64,000 nucleotides of DNA from Telopea speciosissima (GCF_018873765.1 NC_057919.1:36388784-36452783), one strand, 5' to 3'. Positions 1-11,341 are shown, counted from the first letter of the stretch. Notes: a model not told the origin generated them from the sequence alone. A program made the numbers and translations.

Positions 1-1560
1 ACAAGAATAAATTCATGCATATACACGGTTCCTGATAATCAATCTAAAATGATAAACACACCAAAAATAAAATCAAGGCCTATCCCCACTCACCTTGCTA
101 CAGTTGAATTTGCGCGGTCGGATTAGTTCACGAGTAGATTGCCGGTAGGTTCAATGACCCAAGAGTTAGGTCCTATTATTTATAACCCAAACATATATGT
201 TAGGTTGCATTCTTAATGTTTCTGGAGTTCCAATATAGGTTAGGTTAATTTAAAAACAAGTCTGGAGCTAAGAGAATGTCTCTCAGTAAATCTGATCTAT
301 GTCTCTAGTTGACCAGTGACTTCCACCAGAGACGAACAGCAAGGAAAAATCAACTCGAGCGTTATGTTTCTCAAAACATTATCAACTAAACATGCATACT
401 AGATGATGTTCTAATGATACTGAGGTCCTAGAATAGGTTAGGGTCGATTGGAATAGGTCTGGAGTTAAGAAACAACTCTCAGTCACTCTGGTCTATGTCT
501 CTGGTTGACCAGTGACTTCCACCAGAGACAACCAGAAACGAAAAAAAAGGAAGAACAACAGTGTTTTAATGGGGGGTTTTGGGTTAGTCTTCTCCAATTC
601 ACATCAGGGATGGTGTCTAGGTCATAGATTATTCAAATTAAACCTAAGTATAGGTTTGGGAAATGGGTAATTTGTTAAATTGAGTTGGGGTTGGGTGTAT
701 GCAATAGATTTTGATTTCCAATTACAAACACAGCTATACATGATAGAAAAATTCTATTTTTAATTGGTAAAAGCTTATCCATAAATCATAAATTGGTTAA
801 GTGTTAACTTAGAAACAGAATTAGATGAAGGAATTATAGAAATCCTAAGTCTAAAACAGATTTGAAAAGGAATTTAACTAGGATTTAGAGGTTGTCTTAC
901 CATTTGAAAAACAATAGGATAAATTCTACTTATAGCTTAACAATCATAGAAGATTTGGAAATTTCAGAATGAAATCAGCAGGATTTGCTATGGGATTTAT
1001 GATCAAGGAAGAGAGATGAGATGAGATATTACCTCAACCGAATTTGGGAAATCCAAGTTCTTCCTCCTCTTCTTCTCTTCTTCTTCTTCTTTCTCTTTTC
1101 TTTTCTTTCCTTCTCTGCTTCCAACGTACTCCACATAGAGATAGGAATAGGGACATGTGTTTTAGGTTTAAATTTTTTTTTTATTTTTATATAGATAGTG
1201 GGTTGAGTTGGTCTATTAACCTTATCTCCTTTTAAATAAAAAATGTAAATTTGTCGTATTTGTGTACGAGGGCTAGTTAAATGGGTCCCACTTACCAACG
1301 TAGTTGGGGAGACATTCCAACAAGCTAAATGGGACGCGGCGGCAAGATCCCCTACTCGAGGTACCGGGTCCAGCACTCCCGAGACAGGGAATCTGCAGTA
1401 ACGACACTCTGGTTGATATGTGTGGTTGACCAGAAGATCCACCATAGTGTTTTATATGCTGTCCAAGTGTCGGAATGTCTCGAGCTTTGGTGGTTTCGCG
1501 TATTAACACGTTTCCAATGATGTTTTCATGCCCCAACTACCCAAAACATGGCCAGGGTCA
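1..1560 (-). repeat. Incomplete gypsy (Tekay/Del-like) LTR sequence, probably the 3' LTR of gypsy-A
   Basis: No credible gene here. Read on the minus strand, it has the layout of a plant Tekay-type LTR: a TATA-like stretch near 1183-1195, then a purine-rich tract (1060-1122, seen as a long CT-rich run on the plus strand), then a splice-donor-like GAGGTAAT. A segment of about 73 bp is repeated at 260-333 and 457-529 (it includes TTGACCAGTGACTTCCACC), with a weaker third echo near 1407-1445. The outer end lies left of the window and the inner boundary (about 1500-1780) is not clear. It directly follows the broken integrase of gypsy-A in the same orientation, which is why I assign it there. It does not visibly match the LTR at 18931-31352. 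Confidence 0.45.
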
Positions 1561-1781
1561 CTTTCCATTATTTATACATTAGATTGTAAATTTTGAAATT
1601 TGTATAGGGGAGGTACACGTCATTTTTCCAGTAGAAGACAGGTTACCACTAAGATTCCCTTCTTCATCTTCTACTCGTTCGAACAACAAAGCAATACTCT
1701 AAATTATATACAAAGTTGCCACTTCGGATTCTGGACCTACCATTGGATTCGGGTCAGGGTTCGGGTAAAAAAAGCCAAGCT

Positions 1782-3217
1782 GTAACTTCTATTGTGGAGA
1801 ATCACCACCTTGCTATCCAAGATCTTCTCAGGTTGTTCTTTATAAGACATATCCGCTGCCAGCTCTGGTGGTTCTTGAGATAGAACATGACTAGGATCAT
1901 GCACGTACTTCTGCAACATAGACACGTGGAAGACATCATGCACGCTATCTAAAGATGGTGGAAGCACTAACCGATAAGCCACCGGTCCAATTTTTGTAAG
2001 AATTTTATAAGGCCCAATATATCTCAGGCTTAGCTTGCCCTTCTTGTTGAACCGCATCACGCCCTTGGTAGGTGACACCTTGAGAAATACTTTGTCACCA
2101 ATAAGGAACCTTAGATCCTTCCGTCTTTGGTCTGCATAGCCCTTCTGCCTAGACTAGGCAGCCTTGATTCATTCACGGATCAAGTCCACCTTCTCACAGG
2201 TTGTTTGGATCAATTCCGGCCCAAGGATACGCCGGTCATCTACTTCATCCTAGTACAATGGAGTACAACACCTCTTTCCATACTGAGCTTTAAAGGGAGC
2301 CATTCCGATAGTAGCTTGATAACTATTGTTGTAGGCGAATTCGATAAGCGAGATATGCTCATCCCAATTACCCTGCATATCAATGGCACAGGCTTGAAGC
2401 ATGTCTTCCAACGTCTGTATTTTCCTCTCCGACTGCCCGTCGATTTACGGAAGGAAGGCAGTGCTAAAACCCAATAGGGTACCCATAGCTCTCTGGAATC
2501 TGCCCTAGAACTTGGATGTGAACCTGGGATCTCGATCTGAGACAATACTAACTGGAACTTCGCGTAGGCGAACCACGTTATCCATGTATAAGCGGGCCAG
2601 CTTATCCATAGAATAGGTGACCTTGATTGGGATAAAATGAGCTGTCTTCGTCAATCTACCCACAATAACCCATAAAGCATCAACACCTCTGGGTGTACGA
2701 GGTAGTCCTGTGACGAAGTCCATGGTGACATGTTCCCACTTCCATTCCAGCACGGGCAATGACTGTAGAAGGCCATGGAGCCATTGTCTATCTACCTTCA
2801 CCTGTTGGCTGGTGAGACACCTAGCCACAAATTCAGCTACATCCCTTTTCATCCCACTCCACCAGTAATGTCCTTTTAGGTCCTTGTATATTTTTGTACT
2901 ACCTAGGTGAATTGAGTAGGGAGACTCATGTGCTTCTGACAACACTTCCTTCCTCAGCTGATCATCTTTAGGAACACATAGTCGATCTCTAAACATGAGA
3001 ACGCCACTATCTGTCAATGTGAAATCCAAATCTCGCTGTGTGTCACCCTGGATAGCTTCAATGATCTCTTGAAAGTGTTCATCTGAAGCCTGAGCTGACT
3101 GAATCCTTTTCACTAAGGTTGATTGCATAGATAAGGCTGCTAGAGATAGAGTAACACCCTCTACCAATAATTCCAGATCCATCCTTCTAGCTTCTTCAAC
3201 AGGTTCTTTACTGACAA
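1782..3217 (-). pseudogene. Gypsy-A pol, 3' part: integrase (broken, split from RT by copia-1)
   Basis: Ty3/gypsy integrase, which would insert the element cDNA into host DNA. Reading down from 3217 are the end of the RNase H/integrase linker, an H2C2-type zinc-binding region (HESPYSIHLGSTK, then a damaged second cysteine pair) and the catalytic core (WEHVTMDFVTGLPRTPRG, then VSIVSDRDPRF near 2540). The core continues in other frames between 2505 and 2079 with several stops. The C-terminal domain lies at 2078-1782 (GPYKILTKIGPVAYRL and DVFHVSMLQKYVHDPSHVL). Similarity to the family stops near 1782, where the chromodomain-proximal segment should continue, so the 3' end looks truncated. The reading continues across copia-1 into 12654 once one CCAAG copy is removed. 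Non-functional. Confidence 0.85.
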
Positions 3218-3222
3218 CCAAG

Positions 3223-4546
3223 TGTGAATTCACCTAGAGGGGGGGTGAATAGGTGAAGGTAGGAAATTATAAAAATTAATGCAGAAATAGAACAAATTAC
3301 CAATATAATGACAAGCAATAAATCAAAAAGTGACACAAGAGATTTATAGTGGTTCGGCCAATACTTGCCTACATCCACTCCTCTCACCTTAGAGAGAATT
3401 TCACCATAACAACTCTTGAGTGTGAGCAAGAGAACTCGTACAACTCTTGAATAATGAGCAAGAGAACTCAACAACAACTAATCTTCGGTTAATGAGCAAG
3501 AGGACTCAATCTACTCTTGATTCCGAGCAAGAGAACTCAACCTACTTATAATAAGTAAAAATGAATGTACTAAAGGTTTAGAGTTACCTCAATCTTTAGT
3601 AATGATATGCTACCTTGCAAGCTTAAATTTTACTACAAATTGAATGAAGGAAGCTAAGTGAGTGAATGCCTTGAATGAGTGTTTGAATTCTCACTTGAGA
3701 GTGACTTGTTTTTTTAGGCTCTTAATTATGATTAGCAGTGGTGTTTAGAGCCCTAAACAAGTGGGTATTTATAAGCTAGATGGCTTAATTTAATTAAGAA
3801 TCTAAATTAAGATCGGATTTCAAAAGCCATATATAATCCGGTATGCTGGATTCCAATCGGGTATGCAGGATTACCTAATTTCCATATTGAACAGAGGAAC
3901 AACGGTCAAAATATAATAGCCTAATATTGATCCGGTATGCTGGATAGCTATTCGGTATGCCAGATCAGGGTCAAACAAAGGCTAAGAAGAATCTGGTATG
4001 CTAGATTATAATCCAGCGTACTCCGGAGGGCTACTGTGACCAATTTCCTGAGATTCCCATTGATCCGGTATGTCGAATTGGGAACCGGTATGCCGGATTG
4101 GACAAATTCAATGGAAATAGTCCAATTCCATTAAGGGGTTGGTTTAGGGGGGTTCCAACACTAAATGGTCATATGTCTACGGGGTCAATTTACCTCCTAA
4201 GGACATTCTAAATGGATGTATGCGTGCGTGTGTACATTACATCATTTGTGATTTTATCATTACAAATACTTGATTACAAAGTCTTCAAAATATCTTCAAT
4301 CTTTGACAAAAAACTCTTTTGTTTAGCCAAGGCCTTTTGTCTTCAAATTTGACTCTTTGACTTCCATGTCTTTGGAATCATCTTGAGCAGCATTCTTGTA
4401 TGCATTTATATACGCTCTTATGTACGCTCCCCCTCACTTGGTGCTACGCTCTCATCTAAACATCTTACACAAATGTTAGTCCAAGAGAGGCTTTATTTGT
4501 TATCATCAAAACATGGCTTGGAGTATATGAGGTGTTTTCCTCAACA
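3223..4546 (-). repeat. Copia-1 3' LTR
   Basis: 1324 bp, TG...CA ends, matched along its length by the second LTR at 11344-12648. It contains about eight degenerate short inverted repeats built on ATCCGGTATGCCGGAT between about 3835 and 4105. The sense strand starts TGTTGAGGAAAAC immediately after the polypurine tract. In the promoter-distal part, GAGCAAGAGAACTCAA recurs about every 30 bp (about 3420-3540). Confidence 0.93.
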
Positions 4547-4561
4547 ATCTCCCCCTTTTTG
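4547..4561 (-). other. Copia-1 polypurine tract
   Basis: On the minus strand AAAAAGGGGGAGAT directly abuts the TGTTGAG start of the 3' LTR. This is the expected primer for plus-strand DNA synthesis. Copia-2 has the same sequence at the same place (21514-21528). The remaining 4562-4789 is an untranslated spacer. Confidence 0.85.
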
Positions 4562-4789
4562 ATGATGACAAATAATCCAAGTGAATAAAAAATAATAATA
4601 GAGCAAAAAAAGTTATAAGCAAATGCAAAACATGCGAAGAGCAAATGTAGATATTTAACAATCCAAACATATATTGCAACATTCAAATTTCAAATTCCAA
4701 AGCATAAATATTCCAAACAGTCCAAACATTACATTTTATTCTCATATACTCTCCCCCTTTGTCATTGTCAAAAAGAGGGTGAGTACAAA

Positions 4790-6049
4790 TCATGGATTTG
4801 GATCAAAATGTGGAATAGGTGGAATTGAGCTTGATGCACTGGGGAATGGTGGTCTAACTCCTTGAGGGGTGATCCCTTGAGGAGGGGCTCCCGACGTGTC
4901 AAGAGATAGAAAACCAAGATTGAGAGAGAGTTGGTGAACTGCATTAAGGATTTTGACTTGGAGAACATTTAGAGAGTCAAAACCGGTCTTCATGTCGTTG
5001 CGAAGAGAATTCACATCATCTCGAATTCTTTGTTGACCAAATTCAAGTTCCATAATCTGGTTGTTGGCTTCGTCCATGTACTCATCAATGCTTGAGACCC
5101 ATCCTTGTAGAGATGCCGGTATCCCTTCTTGACGAGGAGGTGGCACACTATCATCCAAAACTTCTTCTTCAACAAACACATCGGAAGGAGGAGGAATAGC
5201 TATGGTGTCAAAGCTATTACGAGTAATATGTAGGAAAAACACGGTGGATGCTTTCTCATGATCAAGGTCAATGTCAAAGGCCCGGAATAGGCGAGTGAGG
5301 TGCCGACCATAAGGTAGATTAGTGTGCTTGCTAGGGTGAGCACACGATTCCATATACCTCATAATGAAGTATGGAAGACAAGTAGGGGTATTGGTATAGA
5401 TGCACTAGGTGATATAAGCTTGTGGTGTAAGACACTTATTTCTATCACCACCCCTAGGAATGAGGTTATGTTGAACTATGTAGGAGATGACATGAGGAAT
5501 GAGCCGTAGTCGACCGGTGACAACGGTCTCCGCATGAGGATCGAATTGCTTGAGGATGGAGGAATACACTTCTTCATGGTTTATCAAGTCTCCAAAGTTG
5601 GTGTTCTTCGGAGTCCAAAAGATGTAAGGGCCATCATTAGGAATTTCAAGAATGCAGGCAAGGTCATCAAGAGAGAGTTCTATGTGAGTACTTTTCACAT
5701 AGGAGTGAAGTTTCAAACCTTGTTCCGCCCCGCTGAAGTAGAGGTTTGCATAGAAGTACTTGACAAGGTATGGATAACAAGGATCCAAAATATTGAGAAG
5801 AGGTTCCCAACCGATCTCCTTGAATCTTTCTTCAAGATGGATATTATTGAAGGAGAACACGTCAACCTCACGTCCTTCTTCTATTTTTCTTGCAAGGTAG
5901 AGATGCCAATTTGCACGGCATTCCCTAGATCAAAAAATTTGATCTTCTCTTTTGGCATAAGGCTATCTTGAACCGATTCCTCTTCCTCCGGTCCTTCCTC
6001 TTTTAGAAGGTTGATTTTTGGCCATCATTTCCTTACCTCTTTGACTCAT
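4790..6049 (-). pseudogene. Copia-1 third ORF (env position), plant-transposon-protein-like, frameshifted
   Basis: Lies between pol and the 3' LTR, in the sense direction. The start at 6049 (MSQRGKEMM) matches copia-2 (MSRKGNDVV), and a KRGRT basic patch follows. Frameshifts or stops near 5970 and 5405-5362 break it. Conserved blocks: LEERFKEIGWEPLL with LVKYFYANLYF and LKLHSYVKSTHIELSL (5860-5600), then HNLIPRGGDRNKCLTPQAY and NLPYGRHLTRLFRAFDIDL (about 5460-5260). The C-terminal part is acidic and then helix-rich with heptad-like spacing (about 5080-4930: DEANNQIMELEFGQQRI). I see no signal peptide or membrane helix, so it does not look like an envelope protein. It resembles proteins annotated as 'putative plant transposon protein' domain; that family call is from memory. 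Function unknown. Confidence 0.75.
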
Positions 6050-6052
6050 TTT

Positions 6053-6056
<4 letters not shown>

Positions 6057-6103
<47 letters not shown>
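6057..6103. repeat. (GA)n microsatellite upstream of copia-1 ORF3
   Basis: About 23 GA units end 8 bp before the ORF3 start codon; on the coding strand this is a CT tract in the ORF3 leader. Copia-2 has a (GA)n at the equivalent place (22981-23016). The rest of 6104-6368, between pol and ORF3, is non-coding and carries further degenerate CCGGTATGCCG motifs (6235-6330). Confidence 0.9.
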
Positions 6104-6105
<2 letters not shown>

Positions 6106-6368
6106 AAAAAGAGAGAAATGCTTAACAAAATGTAAATCATAATTAGAGTGAACAGTGAATAAGAAAATAACAAAAAATAGGGCTTTAAATAGGTAAACAA
6201 ATCTGTATAACAGTCATAAAACAGTCAAAAAAATCTAATCTGGTATACCATTTTAGGTCCAACGGCCATAAAACAGTCAAATTTGTTGAACCAGCATACC
6301 GTTTGGCAATCCGGTATGCCGTTTCAGCAGAAATAGAGGTAAAAACACAATTAAACAACGTGAATGAT

Positions 6369-7799
6369 TTATGCAAAGGGATCACAAATGCCTAGGTCTC
6401 TTCTAAGAGTGCAGAATCTTTCTTCACTCAAGGGTTTTGTGAGGATGTCCGCGAGTTGCTTCTTGGTCTCAATAAAATCAAGTCAGATTTCACCTCATTG
6501 AGCTATGTCACTTAAGAAATGGTGACGGATATCAATGTGCTTAGCTCTTGAGTGTAAAATTGGATTCTTGCTAAGGTTGATTGCACTTGTGTTATCACAT
6601 TGGATAGAGGAAGTGTCAAACTTAACTCCATAGTGTTGGAGAGTTTGCCTCATCCATAGCACTTGTGCACAACACCATCCGGCTGTAATGTATTCGGCCT
6701 CAATGGTAGACAGAGCAATAGAATTTTGCTTCTTTCTAAACCACGAAACCAAACAAGATCCTAAGAAGTGACAAGATCCACTTGTATTCTTGCGATCAAC
6801 ATGACACCCAACAAAATCGGTGTCGAAGAAGCTAATAAGGTCAAAGTCATTGTCCATAAGGTACCAAAGGCCAATGCTTGGGGTTCCTTTTAAGTACTTA
6901 AAGATTCTCTTCACAGTACTCAAATGGGATTGCATAGGTTTGGCTTGAAACCTAGCACAAGCACAGACAATAAACATTATGTCAGGTCTACTAGCCGTTA
7001 GATAGAGTAAACTACCTATCATGCCTCTGTATTTAGTTGGGTCAACAGGGGTTCCATCTTCATCCTTGGATAAAGTTACAAATGTACTCATTGGAGTACC
7101 AAATGACTTTTGTTCATTAATGTCAAACTTCTTTAATAATTCTTTAAGATACTTAGTTTGACTGATGAAAATCCCATTAGGAGTCTGTTTTATTTGAAAT
7201 CCTGGAAAGAAATTTAATTCTCCCATTAGACTCATTTCAAATTCACTACTCATACATGTACTAAAATCATGACAAAGTGATTCATTTGTAGAATCGAAAA
7301 TGATATCATCAACATAGATTTGGACTATGATTAAATCATTATTCTTATGTTTAACAAAGAGTGTAGTATCGATCTTACCCATTGAGAATCCATTATCAAC
7401 CAGAAATTTACTCAATCTGTCATACCAAGCTCGTAGGGCTTATTTCAAGCCATACAGGGTCTTCTTCAACTTGTAGACATGATCAGGTTTCTTTGAATCC
7501 TCAAATCCAGGTGGTTGGATCACATATACTTCTTCATTTATGAAGCCATTTAAGAATGCGCTCTTCACGTCTATTTGGTGTAACCTGAAATTCTTATGAT
7601 AGACAAAAGCAAACAACATTCTAATAGACTCAAGTCTAGCTACAAGAGCATCTGATTCATCAAAGTCAATTCCTTCCTGTTGATTATAGCCTTGAGCAAC
7701 CAGCCTAGCTTTATTTCTAGTTATATTACCATCTTCATTAAGTTTATTTCTAAAAGCCCATCTAGTTCCAATTATCTTGGTGTTTGATGGTTTTGGCAC
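6369..7799 (-). pseudogene. Copia-1 pol: reverse transcriptase and RNase H
   Basis: Copies element RNA to DNA and degrades the RNA strand. RT begins near 7799 ([18 protein letters not shown]), with [16 protein letters not shown] then QPPGFED; a stop follows LYGLK near 7440. The YVDD active-site box is intact (IYVDDIIFDSTNES, about 7320-7280). RNase H follows (FDTDFVGCHVDRKNTSG, IALSTIEAEYITAG, IQCDNTSAINLSKNP, RAKHIDIRHHFL). A stop after SDIAQ (about 6495) is followed in frame by the recognisable tail IETKKQLADILTKPL, ending at 6369. Normal order for copia pol, downstream of integrase; at least two nonsense changes make it non-functional. Confidence 0.92.
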
Positions 7800-7841
7800 T
7801 AAGTCCCAAACTTGATTTCTTTCAAATTGATTAAGCTCTTC

Positions 7842-9390
7842 TTACATAGCAATTATCCAATTACTATCCAAAAGGGCTTTTTTAATGTTCTTAAGTTCAA
7901 TGGTAGCTATGAAGGCAACATTGGAACAAACATTTTGAATTTTACTTCTTATTTGTATGCCTTTCTCAAGGTTTCCAACGACATGGTCAAAAGGATGGTC
8001 TTTAACAGTCTTTATCTCTTTTGAAAGTTTATGTACTTGATTATTAGGTTCTTCTAAAGAGACATTTTTGACTCTTTTCCTAATCTCAAGTACTTCATCT
8101 TCATCATCTTCTTCTAAGTCTTTGTACTTGTCCTTGGCCATGGATTCATCAAACTTTACGTTCAAAGACTCTTTCACAACTAGAGTTCTTTTGTTGAATA
8201 CTCTATAAGCTCTACTATTTGTGGAGTAGCCTAGAAAGATACCATCATCGGCCTTTTCTTCAAACTTTTCTAAGTTGTCTTTAGTATTAAGAATGAAACA
8301 TGTACAACAAAAAACTTTAAAGTAATCAAATTTAGGAAGCTTATTATGAAACAGTTCATAGGGGGTTTTCAACAAGATAGGTCTTATCAAAACTCGGTTT
8401 AACACATAACATGCCGTGTGAACAGCTTCGGCCCATAAGTACTTTGGCAAAGAATACTCATTGAGCATGGTCCTTGCAGTTTCTTGTATGGTTCTATTTT
8501 TCCTTTCAACCACACCATTAGATTGTGGTGTTTGAGCAGTCGAAAAGTTATGAGTTATATCTTGTTTTCGATAAAACTCACCAAATTCGTCTATGTTATC
8601 AGATTCACTGCCATGGTCACTTTTTATAGAAGGAATCAAATAACCCTTTTGATTTTGTATTCTCTTGCAAAAAGATACAAACTCCTCAAATGCATCATTT
8701 TTATGCTTGAGGAAGAGGGTCCAAGTGAAACGGGAGTAGTCATCTACAATAACGAAGGTATACTTCTTTTCTCCCAGACTAGTAGTTTGAATTGGTCCAA
8801 ATAGGTCAAGTGAAGTAATTGTAGAGGTCTTGAAGTGACAACAAACTTAATGGCTTTGTGAGAAGCTTTGGTAAGTTTACTTCTTTGACAAGCTCCACAA
8901 GTATGTTGTTTATCAAAGTTCAACTTAGGTAATTTTCTCACCAAGCCCTTAGAGGAAAGAGATCTAATTATCTTAGGATTAATATGTCTCAGTTTCCTAT
9001 GCCATAAGGTAGTATCATCATATTTAGAAATAAGGTAAGCATCATGAGAGTTTACACTAAATGTGCAAGTATAAACATTGTTCTTTCTACATCCTTTAAG
9101 AATTATATTATCATTAGGATCCTTGGATCTCACATCTAAAGGCATTGAAATTAACAAAATAACCATTGTTACATAGTTGACTTACACTAAGTAAATTATA
9201 CTTAAGATTATCAATTAGACTAACGTTGAAAATTACTGTACCTCCAAATTTTATGGATCCATTACCAATAATTCTTCCTTTGTTGTTGTCTCCAAAAGAT
9301 ACCCATCCTCCTTTTTGCTTTTTGAGCTCCGAAAACAGCTTTGGATTGGATGTCATGTGCTTTGAGCAGCCACTATCAATGTATCATTCC
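7842..9390 (-). pseudogene. Copia-1 pol: protease and integrase
   Basis: Protease: IDSGCSKHM at about 9380-9350, directly preceded by TGA where copia-2 has tryptophan. The protease body is at 9356-9114 (GWVSFGDNNKGRIIGNGS). Integrase: zinc-binding WHRKLRHIN...CGACQRSK (about 9000-8880). The catalytic core follows, with IPSIKSDHGSE (8639 on) and the glutamate motif NGVVERKNRT. Then comes the family C-terminal block CFILNTKDNLEKFEEKADDGIFLGYS and an acidic linker (LEEDDEDEVLEIRKRVKN). Frameshifts near 9140 and about 8740-8640 separate the pieces. A stop near 7842 separates integrase from RT. Confidence 0.9.
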
Positions 9391-9679
9391 ATATTGCTCA
9401 AACTCACCTATAAGGCAAAGATACTTAATAAAACTTTGGTCCCCATTGTATATTGGGTCCATCATTGTTAGTATCATACCTTTCTCTTGGTCTCCAAATC
9501 ATTTGGTTACCATTTACCTTTTGGTTTTCATACCAATTCGGGTATGATCGGGGGTTCTAACGTCTTTGGTTTTGGGATGCCCTATATGAACCTTGGTTAT
9601 TGGGCAGTCTTTGCAACTTAGGATGACTCCTCCTGTTTTGACCATTATAAGGTCTTCCAGGATGATGAAAAGGTTGCTT

Positions 9680-11281
9680 CATGTGATAGCATTCCCAAAT
9701 AGTGTGTCCCTTTTTGTTGCAATTATTACATACAACAGTTTAAGTAATATATGGAGTCTTTTCTTTGGGATTTGGCTTGATAAATTGAGGACTTTTCTTT
9801 CTTAAGTATCACTCCTCAATAGAGTGACATTTCTTCTTACAGTAGTTACAAAACTTCTTTTTAACTTTCTTACTTACCATTTTACTTGTACTTGGCTCTT
9901 TTGCTTGATTTGAACCTTTGTTCACATCATAGCCTACCCCTTCCTTGTTAAGAGGTGCTTTGGAGGCATTTCCAAGTAAGATGTCAAGAGTTTTCTTGCC
10001 ATTGGTAAATGATTCCAAGGCTTTATATAATTTTTCTTTTTCTTCTTCTAAGTTATTAACTTGAGAAGTTAAAGTTGTGTTTTGGTCTTTGAGGGTATTT
10101 ATCTCTTTTAAGAGATTCTTTTTAGTAGTAGCTAACTCCATGCTGCTTTGATAGAGGTCTTCAAATGCTTCTTCTAATTCTAGGAAGTCCTTATCTTTAT
10201 GAGATAGAGAAGTGGGAATTACCTCATTTTGGATTTCTTCATCTTCAGTAGCCATGAGTGCCAAATTAGTTTGTTCTTCTTCTTCTTGAGATGCTTCATC
10301 ATAATCTTCTTCATCACTTGAATCAAATGAATGTTCAACTTTGTAGGCCTTCTTGTATTTCTTTATTTTTAGACAGTCTCCCTTGTAGTGTTCTAGTTTC
10401 CTACATTCATAGCACACAATGTCTTTTGAAGAAGAGTCATTATTCTCTTTAGGAGTATTTTTACCTTTTTGGTCTCTTGAGAATCTCGTCTTGTTGAATG
10501 TGACTTTTCCTTTGTTCTTCAAGAATTGAGAGAATTTCTTGGATAGATAAGTGATCTCGTCATCAGATAATTCTTCTTCGTCGTCACTAATTTCATAAGA
10601 TTTGAACGCTATAACTTTCTTCTTTGGATCTTTTGGTTCATCCTCCTTGGTGTCTAGCTTGAGTTCCATTTCATGAGTTTGGAGTGATCCCAACAGTTCA
10701 TCTAGACTCAACTTGTCAATGTCTTTGGACTCTTTGATTGTTGTAATCTTGGGTCTCCATTCCTTTGAGAGAAATCTCAATATTTTTCAAACATTTTCAC
10801 CATTGGAGTAGACCTTCTCTAACCCTTTCAGCTTGTTCACAATGTTAGTAAACCGGGTAAACATAGCATATATGTCTTCATCATTTTTCACTTTAAATAC
10901 CTCATACTCATTTACAAGCATATCAATCTTAGATTGCTTGACTTCTGAAGTACCTTCATAGGTAACAACAAACTTATCAAATATCTCCTTAGCGGAGTCA
11001 CACATGCAAGTTCTATTGTATTCCTTTTCTCCTAGAGCACATTGAATATAATTTATAGCTACAAAATTGAGTTGAATCTTAGCTTTTTCAGCTAGGGTCC
11101 ACTCTTCTTTGGGCTTGTCTATGGTATTTGGTCCATTTTCAATTACTTCCCATGCGTCAATGTTATTGGCACACACGAAGTTTTTGAAGCGATTCTTTCA
11201 ATAGAAGAATCCTTCACCTTCAAAGAAAGGAGATCGGATAATGTTATATCCTTCAATCTTATGATTGGCAGAGGATCCCAT
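9680..11281 (-). pseudogene. Copia-1 gag (nucleocapsid/capsid)
   Basis: The capsid protein that packages element RNA. I place the start at 11281 (MGSSANHKIEGYN) because copia-2 has the same start. Codon 28 (11200-11198) is TGA, where the conserved gag tryptophan (YW-KNRF) is expected. Another stop lies after SNGENV near 10787. The capsid-like helical region is at 11176-10787. A first zinc knuckle (CYECRKLEHYKGDC, CX2CX4HX4C) lies near 10410, followed by an acidic stretch and a coiled-coil-like segment (about 10200-10000). A second knuckle lies near 9840 (CNYCKKKCHSIEE, final Cys lost to a frame break) and a third near 9735-9690 (CNNCNKKGHTIWEC). The multi-knuckle gag is long for copia, as expected for Sireviruses. 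Confidence 0.88.
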
Positions 11282-11329
11282 GGTCTTTAGCTCTTAAAGA
11301 TTGAAAAACAATTAAAGTCTTGAGCTTCC

Positions 11330-11341
11330 GCTCTGATACCA
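11330..11341 (-). other. Copia-1 primer-binding site (initiator tRNA-Met)
   Basis: The minus strand reads TGGTATCAGAGC, two bases (CT) inside the end of the 5' LTR. This is the standard plant retrotransposon site complementary to the 3' end of initiator tRNA-Met. Confidence 0.93.

Noticed and set aside
3835..4105. CRISPR-like repeat array (recurring CCGGTATGCCGG)
   Set aside because: Repeats are short, degenerate and irregularly spaced, lie inside retrotransposon LTRs and occur in all four LTR copies; no cas genes, and the genome is a plant.
4790..6049. Third copia ORF as a retroviral-type envelope gene
   Set aside because: Position fits, but there is no signal peptide, no hydrophobic membrane segment and no cleavage-site-like motif; conserved blocks resemble a plant transposon-associated domain.
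11330..11341. tRNA gene at the GCTCTGATACCA sites
   Set aside because: Only 12-16 nt of tRNA complementarity, always adjoining an LTR: primer-binding sites, not tRNA genes.
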